Assembly (NCBI RefSeq): GCF_006088715.1
Contig: NZ_CP030771.1
Span: forward strand, 3,348,001-3,412,000
Direction: 5' to 3'
Source of the DNA: Streptomyces sp. YIM 121038
Lineage (GTDB): Bacteria > Actinomycetota > Actinomycetes > Streptomycetales > Streptomycetaceae
DNA length: 64,000 bases
Part shown: positions 42,424 through 52,277 of the stretch, one piece after another
Numbering within the stretch: the stretch's first letter is position 1
Layout of the letters: each line of letters begins with the position of its first letter
Notes under the pieces: generated by a model
The model's database searches: none
What the model was told of the DNA's origin: nothing
What the model saw: the letters and a program-made list of their open reading frames with translations, nothing else
Position numbers and translations under genes: made by a program

Positions 42424-43017
42424 ATGGCTACGACCGAGACCCTGACCGCCGAGCGCATCCTCGCCACGACCGAGGACGTGCTGCGCCGCCACGGGGCCGC
42501 CAAGGCCACGGTGGTGGACGTGGCCCGCGCGCTCGGCGTCAGCCACGCCGCCGTGTACCGCCACTTCCGCACGAAGGCGGCGCTGCGGGAGGCGGTCACC
42601 GAGCGCTGGCTGGACCGGACGACGGCCGAGCTCCAGCGCGTCGTGGACGACCGCTCGGTGGGCGCGGACGAGCGGCTGCGCCGCTGGTTCACGGTGCTGT
42701 TCGCGGCCAAGCGCAAGAAGGCGGGCGACGACCCGGAGCTGTTCGCGACCTACGAGGTCCTGCTCGGGGAGAACAGCGGCGTGGTGGAGGCGCACATCGC
42801 CGACCTGGTCTCCCATCTGCGCCTGATCGTCGAGGAGGGCGTCGCCCGGGGCGAGTTGGCCTCCCCCGTCGCGGACGCGGGGCGCACGGCCCGCGCGGTC
42901 TTCGACGCCACCGGCCGGTTCCACGACCCGGGCTACTCCCGCGAGTGGTTCACACCTGGCATCGACGAGGCCTTCGCGGCGGTCGTCGACCTGACCCTCG
43001 CCGCCCTCCGGCCCTGA
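42424..43017 (+). CDS. TetR family transcriptional regulator
   Basis: A 197-residue TetR repressor. The DNA-binding part is TVVDVARALGVSHAAVYRHF followed by RTKAALREAV. The C-terminal ligand domain has the SHLRLIVEEGVARGELASP region and RFHDPGY typical of a YbiH/DUF-type family. It is last in an operon with the aldo/keto reductase, so autorepression through the palindrome at 41257 is likely. The ligand is unknown. Confidence 0.85.
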   Translation: MATTETLTAERILATTEDVLRRHGAAKATVVDVARALGVSHAAVYRHFRTKAALREAVTERWLDRTTAELQRVVDDRSVGADERLRRWFTVLFAAKRKKAGDDPELFATYEVLLGENSGVVEAHIADLVSHLRLIVEEGVARGELASPVADAGRTARAVFDATGRFHDPGYSREWFTPGIDEAFAAVVDLTLAALRP

Positions 43018-43108
43018 GTCCCCCGCGGTTTCGGCGTTTCGCTGCGCCCCGGCCGCCCCTCCTGATTGCCTGGCCCCACTCATCACCCAGGCAGACAGGA
43101 GGAGCCAA

Positions 43109-44638
43109 GTGGCTTTAGGGGCAAGGGAGTTGGCGGCGGAGTACGACTACGTCGTCGTGGGGGCCGGGTCCGCCGGATGTGTCGTCGCGGCCCGGCTCAG
43201 CGAGCAGCGGGACCGCGCCGTACTGCTCCTCGAAGCGGGCCCCGAGCGCCCCAAGGCGGACCTCGCGACGCCGTACGCGTGGCCGTCGCTCATGGGCGGC
43301 GACGCCGACCACGGCTACCGGACGGTGCCGCAGCCGGGCGTCGGCGGGATCTCGCTGCCGTGCCCGAGGGGCCGGACGCTCGGCGGGTCGAGCGCCGTCA
43401 ACGGCCTGGTGTTCCTGCGCGGGCACCGCGCGGACTACGACCGCTGGGCGGCGGCGGGCTGCGCGGGCTGGGGCTTCGACGACCTGCTCCCCCACTTCAA
43501 GCGGATGGAGTCGGTGCCGGGCGGCGACCGGGCGTACCGCGGGGACGCGGGCCCGCTGCGGGTCGCGCCCGTGCGGCCCGAGGACGCCAACCCGCTGTCC
43601 GCGGCCTTCGTCGAGGCCGCCGTCGCGGCGGGCCACGCGCGCACCGACGACTTCAACGGCGCGGCCCAGGAGGGCGTCGGCTGGCCCGATCTGACGATCG
43701 CCGACGGGGTCCGGCAGAGCGCCGCCGACGCGTATCTGCACCCCCTCGACGGCACCCGGCCGAACCTCACGGTGTCCGCCGACTCCCGCGCGCACAGGCT
43801 CCTTCTCGACGGCGACCGGTGCACGGGCGTGGGGTTCAGCCGCCGCGGCGCCCCGGTCACGGCGCACGCGCGCGCCGAGGTGATCGTGTGCGCGGGCGCC
43901 GTCGACTCGCCCCGCCTGCTGCTGCTCTCGGGCGTCGGCCCCGCCGACGAGCTGCGCGCGGCGGGCGTCGACCCCCGGCACGAGCTGCCGGGCGTGGGCC
44001 GCGCGCTCCAGGACCATCCGCTGTGCGGGGTGGTCTTCGAGGCGGACCTGCCGATCCCGGCGGGCCGGGCGAACCTGTCGGAGGCGTCGTTGCACTGGCG
44101 CAGCGAGGCGTCCCTGCCGGGCCCCGACATGCAGGTGCTGTGCGTCCACGTCCCGTACCACCCGCCGACGCTCGCGGCGCCGGAGAACTGCTTCACGCTC
44201 GGCGTGGCCACGGTGCCGCACTCCCGGGGCGCGGTGCGGATCGCGGACGCGGACCCGGACACGCCGCCGCTGATCGATCCGGGCTATCTGACCGACGAGG
44301 ACGACGTACGGCGCATGCTGCACGGCATCGAGGTGGCGCGGGAGATCGCGGCCGCCGGACCGCTCGCCCGCTGGGGTGCGCGGGAGGTGCTGCCCGGCCA
44401 GGCGCGCGCCCGGGCGTTCCTGACGGCGGCGACGGGACCGTACTTCCATCTGGCGGGCAGCTGCGCGATGGGCACGGGGGCGGACGCGGTGGTCGACCCG
44501 GAGCTGCGGGTGCGGGGCCTGCGCGGCCTGCGCGTGGCGGACGCGTCGGTGATGCCCTCGATCGTGTCCGTGAACACGCACGCGGCGGCGCTGGTGATCG
44601 GCGAGAAGGCGGCGGACCTGGTGCGGTCAGGAACCTGA
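43109..44638 (+). CDS. GMC family FAD-dependent oxidoreductase (choline dehydrogenase-like)
   Basis: A 509-residue flavoenzyme of the glucose-methanol-choline family. The FAD loop is VVVGAGSAGCVVAARLSE, with LLLEAGP after it. GMC signature 1 is RGRTLGGSSAVNGLVFLRGH and signature 2 GAVDSPRLLLLSGVGP. Near the C-terminus the catalytic His is in YFHLAGSCAMG, and the second active residue is in SVNTHAAALVIGEKAADLV. It oxidises an alcohol; choline is one possibility but no betaine genes are near. GTG 43109 has a strong AGGAGGAG site. The gene stands alone. Confidence 0.88.
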   Translation: MALGARELAAEYDYVVVGAGSAGCVVAARLSEQRDRAVLLLEAGPERPKADLATPYAWPSLMGGDADHGYRTVPQPGVGGISLPCPRGRTLGGSSAVNGLVFLRGHRADYDRWAAAGCAGWGFDDLLPHFKRMESVPGGDRAYRGDAGPLRVAPVRPEDANPLSAAFVEAAVAAGHARTDDFNGAAQEGVGWPDLTIADGVRQSAADAYLHPLDGTRPNLTVSADSRAHRLLLDGDRCTGVGFSRRGAPVTAHARAEVIVCAGAVDSPRLLLLSGVGPADELRAAGVDPRHELPGVGRALQDHPLCGVVFEADLPIPAGRANLSEASLHWRSEASLPGPDMQVLCVHVPYHPPTLAAPENCFTLGVATVPHSRGAVRIADADPDTPPLIDPGYLTDEDDVRRMLHGIEVAREIAAAGPLARWGAREVLPGQARARAFLTAATGPYFHLAGSCAMGTGADAVVDPELRVRGLRGLRVADASVMPSIVSVNTHAAALVIGEKAADLVRSGT

Positions 44639-44656
44639 GTCCCGAAGCCCGGGGCG

Positions 44657-44866
44657 CTAGGGCCTGGCCGCCGGGTTCACCGTCGCCTGGTGGATGCGCT
44701 CCAGATGTTCCTCGGCCTGGAGCCACGGCAGGAACCGTGCCCTCGCGCGCCAGCCGCACGTGTCACAGACCAGCTGCCGCCGCACGCCCGCCCGGTGCAG
44801 GCGCACGACGTGTCCGCGCCCGTGCTGGTCCCATCTGCTGACCTTGCTCGTGGCCGTCGTCCGCAT
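44657..44866 (-). CDS. small zinc-finger-like protein, 69 residues
   Basis: A basic 69-residue protein. HVVRLHRAGVRRQLVCDTCGW holds a Cys-x2-Cys pair, and EEHLERIHQ supplies two His five apart, so it may bind one zinc. Small proteins like this are conserved next to glyS in Streptomyces as far as I recall. Function unknown. It lies 75 bp downstream of glyS in the same direction and converges with the GMC gene. ATG 44866 is the only good start. Confidence 0.65.
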   Translation of the reverse strand: MRTTATSKVSRWDQHGRGHVVRLHRAGVRRQLVCDTCGWRARARFLPWLQAEEHLERIHQATVNPAARP

Positions 44867-44941
44867 GGCCCTCAGTGTGCACCGGAGCCCCCGGTTCCGT
44901 TCCGGGAACCGGGGGCTCGGTGGCGCAGTGGTGCGGTCGCG

Positions 44942-46324
<1,383 letters not shown>

Positions 46325-46574
46325 GGTGCTCTCTTCATTACGACGACGACGAAACGGCCGCCCTGTGGGCGGCGGCTCCAGGAGCGAATGCTTCAGGTTA
46401 CCGGCGCCCGCACCCCCCGGATCAAATCGGTTCTCCCCCCGGCCGATTCCCTCCCGCCCGCCCGCCCCTCTCCTCCGCCTTCGCCCCATTCCCCGCCACC
46501 GCCCGGCCGGGCCCGGGGGCGGGAGAGGGCCGGGGCGCGGGGCGTGAGCCCGCGCACAGGCACCGCCCCTTTGT

Positions 46575-46613
46575 TGACAATCGTTTCCATAATTGTTGAA
46601 AATGACTGTCATG
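46575..46613 (+). promoter_or_regulatory. two tandem Zur boxes at the znuA promoter
   Basis: TGACAATCGTTTCCATA (46575-46591) and TGAAAATGACTGTCATG (46597-46613) match the Zur-type sequence TGAAAATGATTTTCATA at about 13 and 14 of 17 positions. They start 22 bp apart, two helix turns. They cover a CATAAT -10 element (46588-46593) and both candidate start codons, so bound Zur would block transcription outright. The Zur gene is the last of this locus. Confidence 0.8.
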
Positions 46614-47585
46614 AACGTACGACGCCACCTCATACCCCGCACCGCCCTCGCCGCCGCCGCGGCCCTCGGCCTCGCCACGCTCTCGGCGTGCGCCTCCGAC
46701 GACGCGGCGGCCACGAACAACAAGGGCAAGCTCGACGTGGTGGCGTCGTTCTACCCCATGCAGTACCTCGCGGAGCAGATCGGCGGGAAGCACGTCGAGG
46801 TCACCAGCCTCACCGAGCCCGGCCAGGAGCCGCACGACCTGGAGATCAGCGCCAAGCAGCGCGCCCAGCTCGAGGAGTCCGACGCGGCCCTCTATCTGAA
46901 GGGCCTCCAGCCGAACGTGGACGAGGCGATCAGCCAGTCCGCCATCAAGACGAAGATCGACGCGACGACCCTCACCAGCCTGGAGGAGCACGGCACCGAG
47001 GTGGGCGGCCACGCCGAGGAGCACGACGAGCACGAGGGCCACGACCACGGCCATGACCACGGCGGCAAGGACCCCCACATCTGGCTGGATCCGGTCAGGT
47101 TCGGCGAGGTCGCCGAGGGCGTCGGCAAGGCCTTCGCGAAGGCCGACCCCAAGCACAGGGCCACGTACGAGAAGAACACCGAGGCCCTGGTGAAGAAGCT
47201 CAAGGGCCTCGACACGGAGTTCAGGAACGGCCTGAAGGACACCAAGTCCAAGGTCTTCATCACCACGCACGCGGCCTTCGGCTACCTCGCCGAGCGCTAC
47301 GGCCTCACCGAGGAGGCCATCTCGGGCCTCGACCCCGAGGGCGAGCCGAGCGCGAACCGCGTGCGGGAGCTCCAGAAGACGGCGAAGGCCGACGGCGTGA
47401 CGACGGTGTTCTACGAGACGCTCGTGAGCGACAAGACCGCGCGGACCCTCGCGGACGACACCGGGCTCAAGACGGACGTACTCGACCCGATCGAGGGCAT
47501 CACGGAGAAGTCCCGGGGTGACGACTACGTCCAGGTGATGCGGTCGAACCTGAAGTCCCTGCGCACGGCGCTGGGCGCCGAGTGA
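46611..47585 (+). CDS. znuA: zinc ABC transporter substrate-binding lipoprotein
   Basis: A 324-residue cluster 9 metal-binding lipoprotein. The signal peptide ends in lipobox LSAC. Metal ligands are His in [10 protein letters not shown], His in [10 protein letters not shown], His in [16 protein letters not shown], and the acid near YVQVMRSNL; a His/Asp/Glu loop ([17 protein letters not shown]) marks zinc rather than manganese transport. ATG 46602 is an alternative start; both lie inside the second Zur box, and the -10 implies a leaderless or nearly leaderless mRNA. First gene of znuACB. Confidence 0.92.
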   Translation: MNVRRHLIPRTALAAAAALGLATLSACASDDAAATNNKGKLDVVASFYPMQYLAEQIGGKHVEVTSLTEPGQEPHDLEISAKQRAQLEESDAALYLKGLQPNVDEAISQSAIKTKIDATTLTSLEEHGTEVGGHAEEHDEHEGHDHGHDHGGKDPHIWLDPVRFGEVAEGVGKAFAKADPKHRATYEKNTEALVKKLKGLDTEFRNGLKDTKSKVFITTHAAFGYLAERYGLTEEAISGLDPEGEPSANRVRELQKTAKADGVTTVFYETLVSDKTARTLADDTGLKTDVLDPIEGITEKSRGDDYVQVMRSNLKSLRTALGAE

Positions 47586-47626
47586 CCACCGGCCGAGGGC
47601 CGACCCCCTCCGGAAAGGGGCCCGAC

Positions 47627-48421
47627 ATGGGCGACGCGACAAGCGCCACGAGCGGCGCGGGTGAGCCCGTCATATCCCTGCGCCGGGTGACCGCCGAGCT
47701 CGGCGCGCGCCCGGTCCTGCGCGGCATCGACCTGACGGTCGGCGCGGGCGAGGTCGTCGCGCTGCTCGGCGCGAACGGCTCGGGCAAGTCCACCGCGGTG
47801 CGCGCGGTCATCGGCCAGGTGCCGGTGACGGGCGGCGCGATCGAGCTCTTCGGCACGCCGCGCCGCCGCTTCCGCGCCTGGTCGCGGGTGGGCTACGTCC
47901 CGCAGCGCACCACGGCCGCGGGCGGCGTGCCCGCGACCGTCACGGAGGTCGTGGCCTCCGGCCGCCTCTCGCGCGCCCGCTTCGGCGTGCTGCGCAAGGC
48001 CGACCGGGAGGCCGTGCGGGACGCCCTGGAGCAGGTCGGCATGGCCGACCGGGCCAAGGACTCCGTGAACGCCCTGTCGGGCGGCCAGCACCAGCGGGTG
48101 CTCATCGCCCGCGCCCTGGTCTCCGAGCCCGACCTGCTGATCATGGACGAGCCGATGGCGGGCGTGGACCTCGCCAGCCAGGAGGTCCTCGCGGCCACCC
48201 TGCGCCGCCAGGTGGAGCGCGGCACCTCGGTCCTGCTCGTGCTGCACGAGCTGGGCCCCCTGGAGCCGCTGATCGACCGCGCGGTGGTGCTGCGCGACGG
48301 CTGCGTGCTGCACGACGGGCCGCCCCCGAAGGCCGTGGGCCAGCACGCGCTGCCCGGCCACGACCACGTACATCCGCACGAAGCCGACGCGGCCCCCGTC
48401 CGCACCGGCCTGCTGACCTGA
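47627..48421 (+). CDS. znuC: zinc ABC transporter ATP-binding protein
   Basis: A 264-residue ABC ATPase. Walker A is LLGANGSGKSTAVRAV, the Q-loop YVPQRTTAAGG, the signature NALSGGQHQRVLIARAL, Walker B LLIMDEPMAGVD, and the switch His is in LLVLHELG. The His-rich C-terminus (PGHDHVHPHEAD) may sense zinc. ATG 47627 has GGAAAGGG seven bases upstream; GTG 47582, overlapping the znuA stop, is an alternative that adds 15 low-complexity residues. It energises ZnuB. Confidence 0.92.
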   Translation: MGDATSATSGAGEPVISLRRVTAELGARPVLRGIDLTVGAGEVVALLGANGSGKSTAVRAVIGQVPVTGGAIELFGTPRRRFRAWSRVGYVPQRTTAAGGVPATVTEVVASGRLSRARFGVLRKADREAVRDALEQVGMADRAKDSVNALSGGQHQRVLIARALVSEPDLLIMDEPMAGVDLASQEVLAATLRRQVERGTSVLLVLHELGPLEPLIDRAVVLRDGCVLHDGPPPKAVGQHALPGHDHVHPHEADAAPVRTGLLT

Positions 48422-48431
48422 GGACCCGGCG

Positions 48432-49325
48432 ATGGAAATCCTGAACTACGCGTTCATGCAGCGGGCGCTGCTCGCGGCCGTCCTCGTCGGCATCACGGCC
48501 CCGGCCGTCGGCATCTATCTGGTGCAGCGCCGCCAGGCCCTGATGGGCGACGGAATCGGCCATGTGGCGATGACGGGCGTCGGCCTGGGCTTCCTGCTCT
48601 CCACGTCTCCGGTGTGGATGGCGACGGCCGTCGCCGTCGTCGGCGCCGTGATCATGGAGCTGATCCGCTGGTACGGCCGCACGCGCGGTGACATCGCGCT
48701 CGCGATGCTGTTCTACGGCGGCATGGCGGGCGGCGTGATGTTCATCAACCTCGCGCCGGGCGGTTCGAACGCGAACCTCAGCTCGTATCTGTTCGGCTCG
48801 CTCTCCACCGTCTCGCAGGACGACGTGACGGCGATCTGTCTGCTCGCCGCGTTCGTGGTCCTGGTGACCGTCGGACTGCGCCGCCAGCTGTTCGCGGTGA
48901 GCCAGGACGAGGAGTTCGCGCGGGTCACGGGCCTGCCGGTGCGCGCGCTCAACCTCCTCACCGCGGTCACCGCGGCGGTCACCGTCACCGTCGCCATGCG
49001 CGTGGTGGGCCTGCTGCTCGTGTCGGCCCTGATGGTGGTCCCGGTGGCGGCGGCGCAGCAGCTCACCCGCAGCTTCGCGGCGACGTTCGCGATCGCGGTG
49101 GCGATCGGCGTCTCCGTGACGATCGGCGGCACGGTCACCTCGTACTACCAGGACGTGCCGCCCGGCGCGACGATCGTGCTCCTGACGATCGGGGTGTTCA
49201 TCGCCCTGACGATCCTGGCCGCGCCGCTCGCCCGCAGAAGGGCGCGATCGCTGGCCAGGGGGGACGCGGCGTGCACGGCGGACGTGCCGGGCGCGCGAGG
49301 CACGGCGGACGGGGTCAAGGTCTGA
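48432..49325 (+). CDS. znuB: zinc ABC transporter permease
   Basis: A 297-residue ABC-3 family membrane protein with about eight helices. It begins NYAFMQRALLAAVLVGITAP, with the conserved YLVQRRQALMGDGIGHVAMTG in the first cytoplasmic loop region. RWYGRTRGDIALAMLFYGGM and VGLLLVSALMVVPVAAAQQL are the other family blocks. ATG 48432 follows the znuC stop by ten bases with GAGGA before it. It forms the zinc channel with ZnuC. The last 20 residues are hydrophilic. Confidence 0.93.
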   Translation: MEILNYAFMQRALLAAVLVGITAPAVGIYLVQRRQALMGDGIGHVAMTGVGLGFLLSTSPVWMATAVAVVGAVIMELIRWYGRTRGDIALAMLFYGGMAGGVMFINLAPGGSNANLSSYLFGSLSTVSQDDVTAICLLAAFVVLVTVGLRRQLFAVSQDEEFARVTGLPVRALNLLTAVTAAVTVTVAMRVVGLLLVSALMVVPVAAAQQLTRSFAATFAIAVAIGVSVTIGGTVTSYYQDVPPGATIVLLTIGVFIALTILAAPLARRRARSLARGDAACTADVPGARGTADGVKV

Positions 49326-49484
49326 GGCGGCTTCCGTCGGGGCAGTGATCGAAGAGGCATGGTCCAGACCGCGCCGGATCACTGTCCGAGAGCACTCTGG
49401 TCACGGTGGAGTATCGACCTGGCACAATGGCGGGACGAGAGACGACCTGTGACAGCTGTGCGGACGAGCGCTGAGGAGGCATCT

Positions 49485-49895
49485 GTGACGACGGCGGGAC
49501 CCCCCGTGCGAGGCCGGGCCACACGGCAAAGAGCCGCGGTGGCGGCGGCTCTCGACGAGGTGGACGAGTTCCGCAGCGCGCAGGACCTCCACGACATGCT
49601 CAAGCACCGCGGCGACTCGGTCGGCCTGACCACGGTCTACCGCACGCTCCAGTCCCTCGCCGACGCCGGCGAGGTCGACGTCCTGCGGACCAACGACGGC
49701 GAGGCGGTCTACCGCCGCTGCTCGACCGGCGAGCACCACCACCACCTGGTGTGCCGCGTCTGCGGCAAGGCCGTGGAGGTCGAGGGCCCGGCGGTGGAGA
49801 AGTGGGCGGAGGCCATCGCCGCGGAGCACGGGTATGTGAACGTGGCGCACACGGTCGAGATCTTCGGCACGTGTTCCGACTGCGCCAAGAAGTAG
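49485..49895 (+). CDS. zur: zinc uptake regulator, Fur family
   Basis: A 136-residue Fur-family repressor. The winged helix holds QRAAVAAALDEVDEFRSAQD and GLTTVYRTLQSLADAGEVD. The structural zinc Cys pairs are CRVCGK and CSDC, and the regulatory zinc ligands are in GEHHHHLVC. Zinc-loaded Zur represses znuACB through the boxes at 46575-46613. GTG 49485 has GAGGAGG five bases upstream; an in-frame extension to 49359 is less likely. CACAAT at 49423-49428 is a possible -10 of its own promoter. Confidence 0.93.
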   Translation: MTTAGPPVRGRATRQRAAVAAALDEVDEFRSAQDLHDMLKHRGDSVGLTTVYRTLQSLADAGEVDVLRTNDGEAVYRRCSTGEHHHHLVCRVCGKAVEVEGPAVEKWAEAIAAEHGYVNVAHTVEIFGTCSDCAKK

Positions 49896-49905
49896 CGGCA
49901 CGCAC

Positions 49906-49942
49906 GAGGGCCCGCACCGCCGGTACGGCGGTGCGGGCCCTC
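49906..49942. terminator. 17-bp perfect hairpin between zur and uppS
   Basis: GAGGGCCCGCACCGCCG pairs fully with CGGCGGTGCGGGCCCTC over a GTA loop. It lies between convergent gene ends, 11 bases from each stop, so it should end transcription both ways. Confidence 0.9.
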
Positions 49943-49952
49943 TGCCGTGCGC

Positions 49953-50774
49953 CTAGCCCTTCTTGAGCTGGTCCTCGTTCGGGATCGCGCCGCCGAAGCG
50001 GCGGTCGCGCGAGGCGTACTCCAGGCACGCCCGCCACAGGTCGCGACGGTCGAAGTCCGGCCACAGGACGTCCTGGAAGACCATCTCGGCGTACGCGCTC
50101 TGCCAGATCAGGTAGTTGGAGGTGCGCTGCTCGCCGCTCGGGCGCAGGAACAGGTCCACGTCCGGCATGTCGGGGTAGTACAGGTACTTCGCGAGGGTCT
50201 TCTCGGAGACCTTGGACGGGTCGAGCCGCCCGGCGCGCACGTCCTCGGCGAGGGCCTTCGCGGCGTCGGCGATCTCGGCGCGGCCGCCGTAGTTCATGCA
50301 GAAGTACAGCGTCAGCTTGTCGTTGTCCTTGGTCTGCTCCTGGGCGACCAGGAGTTCGTTGGCCACGGACTTCCACAGCTTGGGCATGCGGCCCACCCAG
50401 CGCACGCGCACGCCGAGCCGGTCGAGCTGGTCGCGGGACTTGCGGATGAAGTCCCGGTTGAAGTTCATCAGGAAGCGGACCTCGTCGGGCGAGCGCTTCC
50501 AGTTCTCGGTGGAGAAGACGTACAGGGAGATGCTTCCCACGCCCATCTCGATCGCGCCCTGGAGGACGTCGAGGACGCGCTCGGCGCCGACCTTGTGCCC
50601 TTCGGTGCGCGGCAGGCCCCGCTCCTTGGCCCACCGGCCGTTGCCGTCCATGACGACGGCGACGTGCTGCGGGACGAGCTCGCCGGGGATCTTCGGCGGC
50701 CGCGCGCCCGAGGGGTGGGGCTCGGGCGAGGCGTACTCACGGCGGGACCGTCCGAGGATTCCGCGTCGTGCCAT
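49953..50774 (-). CDS. uppS: isoprenyl transferase (undecaprenyl diphosphate synthase family)
   Basis: A 273-residue cis-prenyltransferase making polyprenyl diphosphate carriers for the cell wall. Conserved region 1 is [20 protein letters not shown] with the catalytic Asp. [16 protein letters not shown] is region 2-3, and [20 protein letters not shown] is the C-terminal region with the diphosphate Arg residues. An N-terminal basic tail of about 30 residues is common in actinobacteria. ATG 50774 follows GGGGAG. It follows recO by 58 bp and is probably in the same operon. Confidence 0.94.
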   Translation of the reverse strand: MARRGILGRSRREYASPEPHPSGARPPKIPGELVPQHVAVVMDGNGRWAKERGLPRTEGHKVGAERVLDVLQGAIEMGVGSISLYVFSTENWKRSPDEVRFLMNFNRDFIRKSRDQLDRLGVRVRWVGRMPKLWKSVANELLVAQEQTKDNDKLTLYFCMNYGGRAEIADAAKALAEDVRAGRLDPSKVSEKTLAKYLYYPDMPDVDLFLRPSGEQRTSNYLIWQSAYAEMVFQDVLWPDFDRRDLWRACLEYASRDRRFGGAIPNEDQLKKG

Positions 50775-50832
50775 GGGGAGCTACTCCAGTTCTTAGCGAT
50801 CTTCGCGGGCCGCGCGCCGCTCCGGCACGCGG

Positions 50833-51579
50833 CTACTTCTCCACGTACCGAAGCGAGCGCAGCCCGCGCTCCAAGTGCCAGTGCAGATAAGCCGATACGA
50901 GCCCGCTGCCCTCGCGCGCGTGCCGGGACTCGCAGGCGTCCGCCGTCCGCCAGTCCCCGGTCAGGAGCGCCGCGAGGTGCGTCAGGGTCTCCGCCGACGG
51001 TACGACGCTGCCCGGCACCCGGCAGTCCACGCAAATCGAGCCGCCCGCGGCGACCGAGAAGAAGCGGTTGGGGCCCGGCATGCCGCATTTGGCACAGTCG
51101 GTGAAGCTCGGCGCGTAGCCGTTCACGGCGAGCGAGCGCAGCAGGAAGGCGTCGAGGACGAGGTGCGGCTCGTGCTCGCCGCGCGCGAGCGTCCGAAGGC
51201 CGCCGACGAGCAGCAGGTACTGCTGCACCGCGGGCTCGCCCTCGTGGTCGGTGAACCGCTCCGCCGTCTCCAGCATCGCCGTGCCCGCCGTGTACCGCGC
51301 GTAGTCGGTGACGATGCCACTACCGTACGGAGCGATGGTCTCGCTCTGCGTGCACAGCGGGAGGCCGCGGCCGATCAGCTCGCTGCCCCGCGCGAAGAAC
51401 TGCACGTCCACGTGCGAGAACGGCTCCAGGCGCGCCCCGAACTTCGACTTCGTCCTGCGCACCCCGCGGGCCACGGCCCGCACCCGCCCGTGCCCGCGCG
51501 TGAGCAGCGTGATGATGCGGTCCGCCTCACCCAGCTTCTGGGTGCGCAGCACGACACCGTCGTCACGGAACAGGCTCAT
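50833..51579 (-). CDS. recO: DNA repair protein RecO
   Basis: A 248-residue recombination mediator that helps load RecA on SSB-coated DNA. The N-terminal OB fold begins SLFRDDGVVLRTQKLGEADR and has RGHGRVRAVARGVRRTKSKF. The helical C-terminal domain carries a four-Cys zinc site, CAKCGMPG and CVDCRVPG. ATG 51579 lacks a ribosome site; a GACAAT -10 on the minus strand (51591-51586) is six bases away, so the transcript should be leaderless. Usually next to uppS in Streptomyces. Confidence 0.93.
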   Translation of the reverse strand: MSLFRDDGVVLRTQKLGEADRIITLLTRGHGRVRAVARGVRRTKSKFGARLEPFSHVDVQFFARGSELIGRGLPLCTQSETIAPYGSGIVTDYARYTAGTAMLETAERFTDHEGEPAVQQYLLLVGGLRTLARGEHEPHLVLDAFLLRSLAVNGYAPSFTDCAKCGMPGPNRFFSVAAGGSICVDCRVPGSVVPSAETLTHLAALLTGDWRTADACESRHAREGSGLVSAYLHWHLERGLRSLRYVEK

Positions 51580-51608
51580 GCGCCCATTGTCCCGTACCCC
51601 CGCCGTCG

Positions 51609-51704
51609 CTTTGCCTGCGGGCCGTCTGCGGCTGGTCGCGCCCGCGCGGCGGAGCCGCAGATGAGCACAGCCCCGCGCCCCTTCGGGGCGCTGCCCCCGG
51701 CCCG
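51609..51704 (+). repeat. Streptomyces dispersed repeat with hairpin, plus orientation
   Basis: Begins CTTTGCCTGCGGGCCGTCTG and ends in the hairpin GCGCCCC-TTC-GGGGCGC (51676-51692). I recognise this long unit from many Streptomyces intergenic regions. It lies between the recO promoter and the end of the small gene at 51708. A shortened copy in opposite orientation lies at 53300-53350. Confidence 0.7.
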
Positions 51705-51707
51705 CAG

Positions 51708-51923
51708 TCAAGGCACCTCCCCCCTGCTCCGGGCGTTCGCGTACGCCGTTGCCGCGCGCAGGCGCTCCGCCGACGTCGCCGTCCGGAGCTTCTCCGGGGC
51801 GCAGTCCCACTCCCGCCCCCCTCCGTACGGGCGCAGCTGTACGTACGGCCCCTCGTGGCCCATCACCCTGCCGACCCTTCCCGTCCGGGTGTCCACCGCG
51901 TACGTCCCGATGGGGAGCCTCAT
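51708..51923 (-). CDS. small hypothetical protein of the XRE/DUF397 cassette
   Basis: A 71-residue protein. MRLPIGTYAVDTRTGRVGRV starts a short beta-rich domain (VMGHEGPYVQLRPYGGGREW) that looks SH3- or KOW-like. The C-terminus is Ala/Arg-rich helix. I recall similar short proteins beside Streptomyces XRE/DUF397 pairs, but no function is known. ATG 51923 overlaps the stop of the upstream gene (ATGA), so the two are coupled. Confidence 0.65.
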   Translation of the reverse strand: MRLPIGTYAVDTRTGRVGRVMGHEGPYVQLRPYGGGREWDCAPEKLRTATSAERLRAATAYANARSRGEVP

Positions 51924-52162
51924 GGGTGCATCCCCTTGCCCGGCAGCAGGGCCGCGAGGCGCGCCGCCGCCTCCACCGAGCACCGCCCCAGGTCCACCAG
52001 CGGGCACGGCGCCTGCCGCGCGACGGTCGCCGGGTCCACCCGCAGCGACGGCAACGACATTCCCGCCCTCTCCAGGGCAGCGCGCAATTCTTTCACCGTG
52101 TCCTCCGCCTCTTCCACACACGCCCGCGAGTGCGACTCGCCGGTGGCTCCATTCGCCGTCAC
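51920..52162 (-). CDS. small hypothetical protein divergent from the XRE regulator
   Basis: An 80-residue protein I cannot name. The first half is an acidic helix (ACVEEAEDTVKELRAALERA) that could form a coiled coil; then comes a linker with LPSLRVDPA and a Cys pair (APCPLVDLGRCSVEAAARLA). GTG 52162 has AAGGGGAG four bases upstream. It is divergent from the XRE regulator over a 115-bp gap containing two small palindromes, and is co-transcribed with the next small gene through an ATGA overlap. Confidence 0.65.
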   Translation of the reverse strand: MTANGATGESHSRACVEEAEDTVKELRAALERAGMSLPSLRVDPATVARQAPCPLVDLGRCSVEAAARLAALLPGKGMHP

Positions 52163-52187
52163 GTGGCTCCCCTTGGCCGTTGAATTT

Positions 52188-52221
52188 CACGCTTCGTGTC
52201 TCCACCGTGACGCAGTGCGTC
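52188..52221. promoter_or_regulatory. paired palindromes in the XRE divergent promoter
   Basis: CACG-CTT-CGTG (52188-52198) and GACGCA-G-TGCGTC (52209-52221) are both of the ACGC-N-GCGT kind with centres about 22 bp apart. They lie between the divergent small gene and the XRE gene, where an autoregulator would bind. Confidence 0.5.
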
Positions 52222-52277
52222 TACTGTTGGCAGGAGTCTGTGCTCTACAACGTCGGCGCAGAGGAGGGGAGTTATCC

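Noticed and set aside
46325..46729. Upstream in-frame extension of glyS
   Set aside because: It crosses the znuA promoter and lacks similarity to synthetases. GTG 46324 gives the normal 460-residue length.
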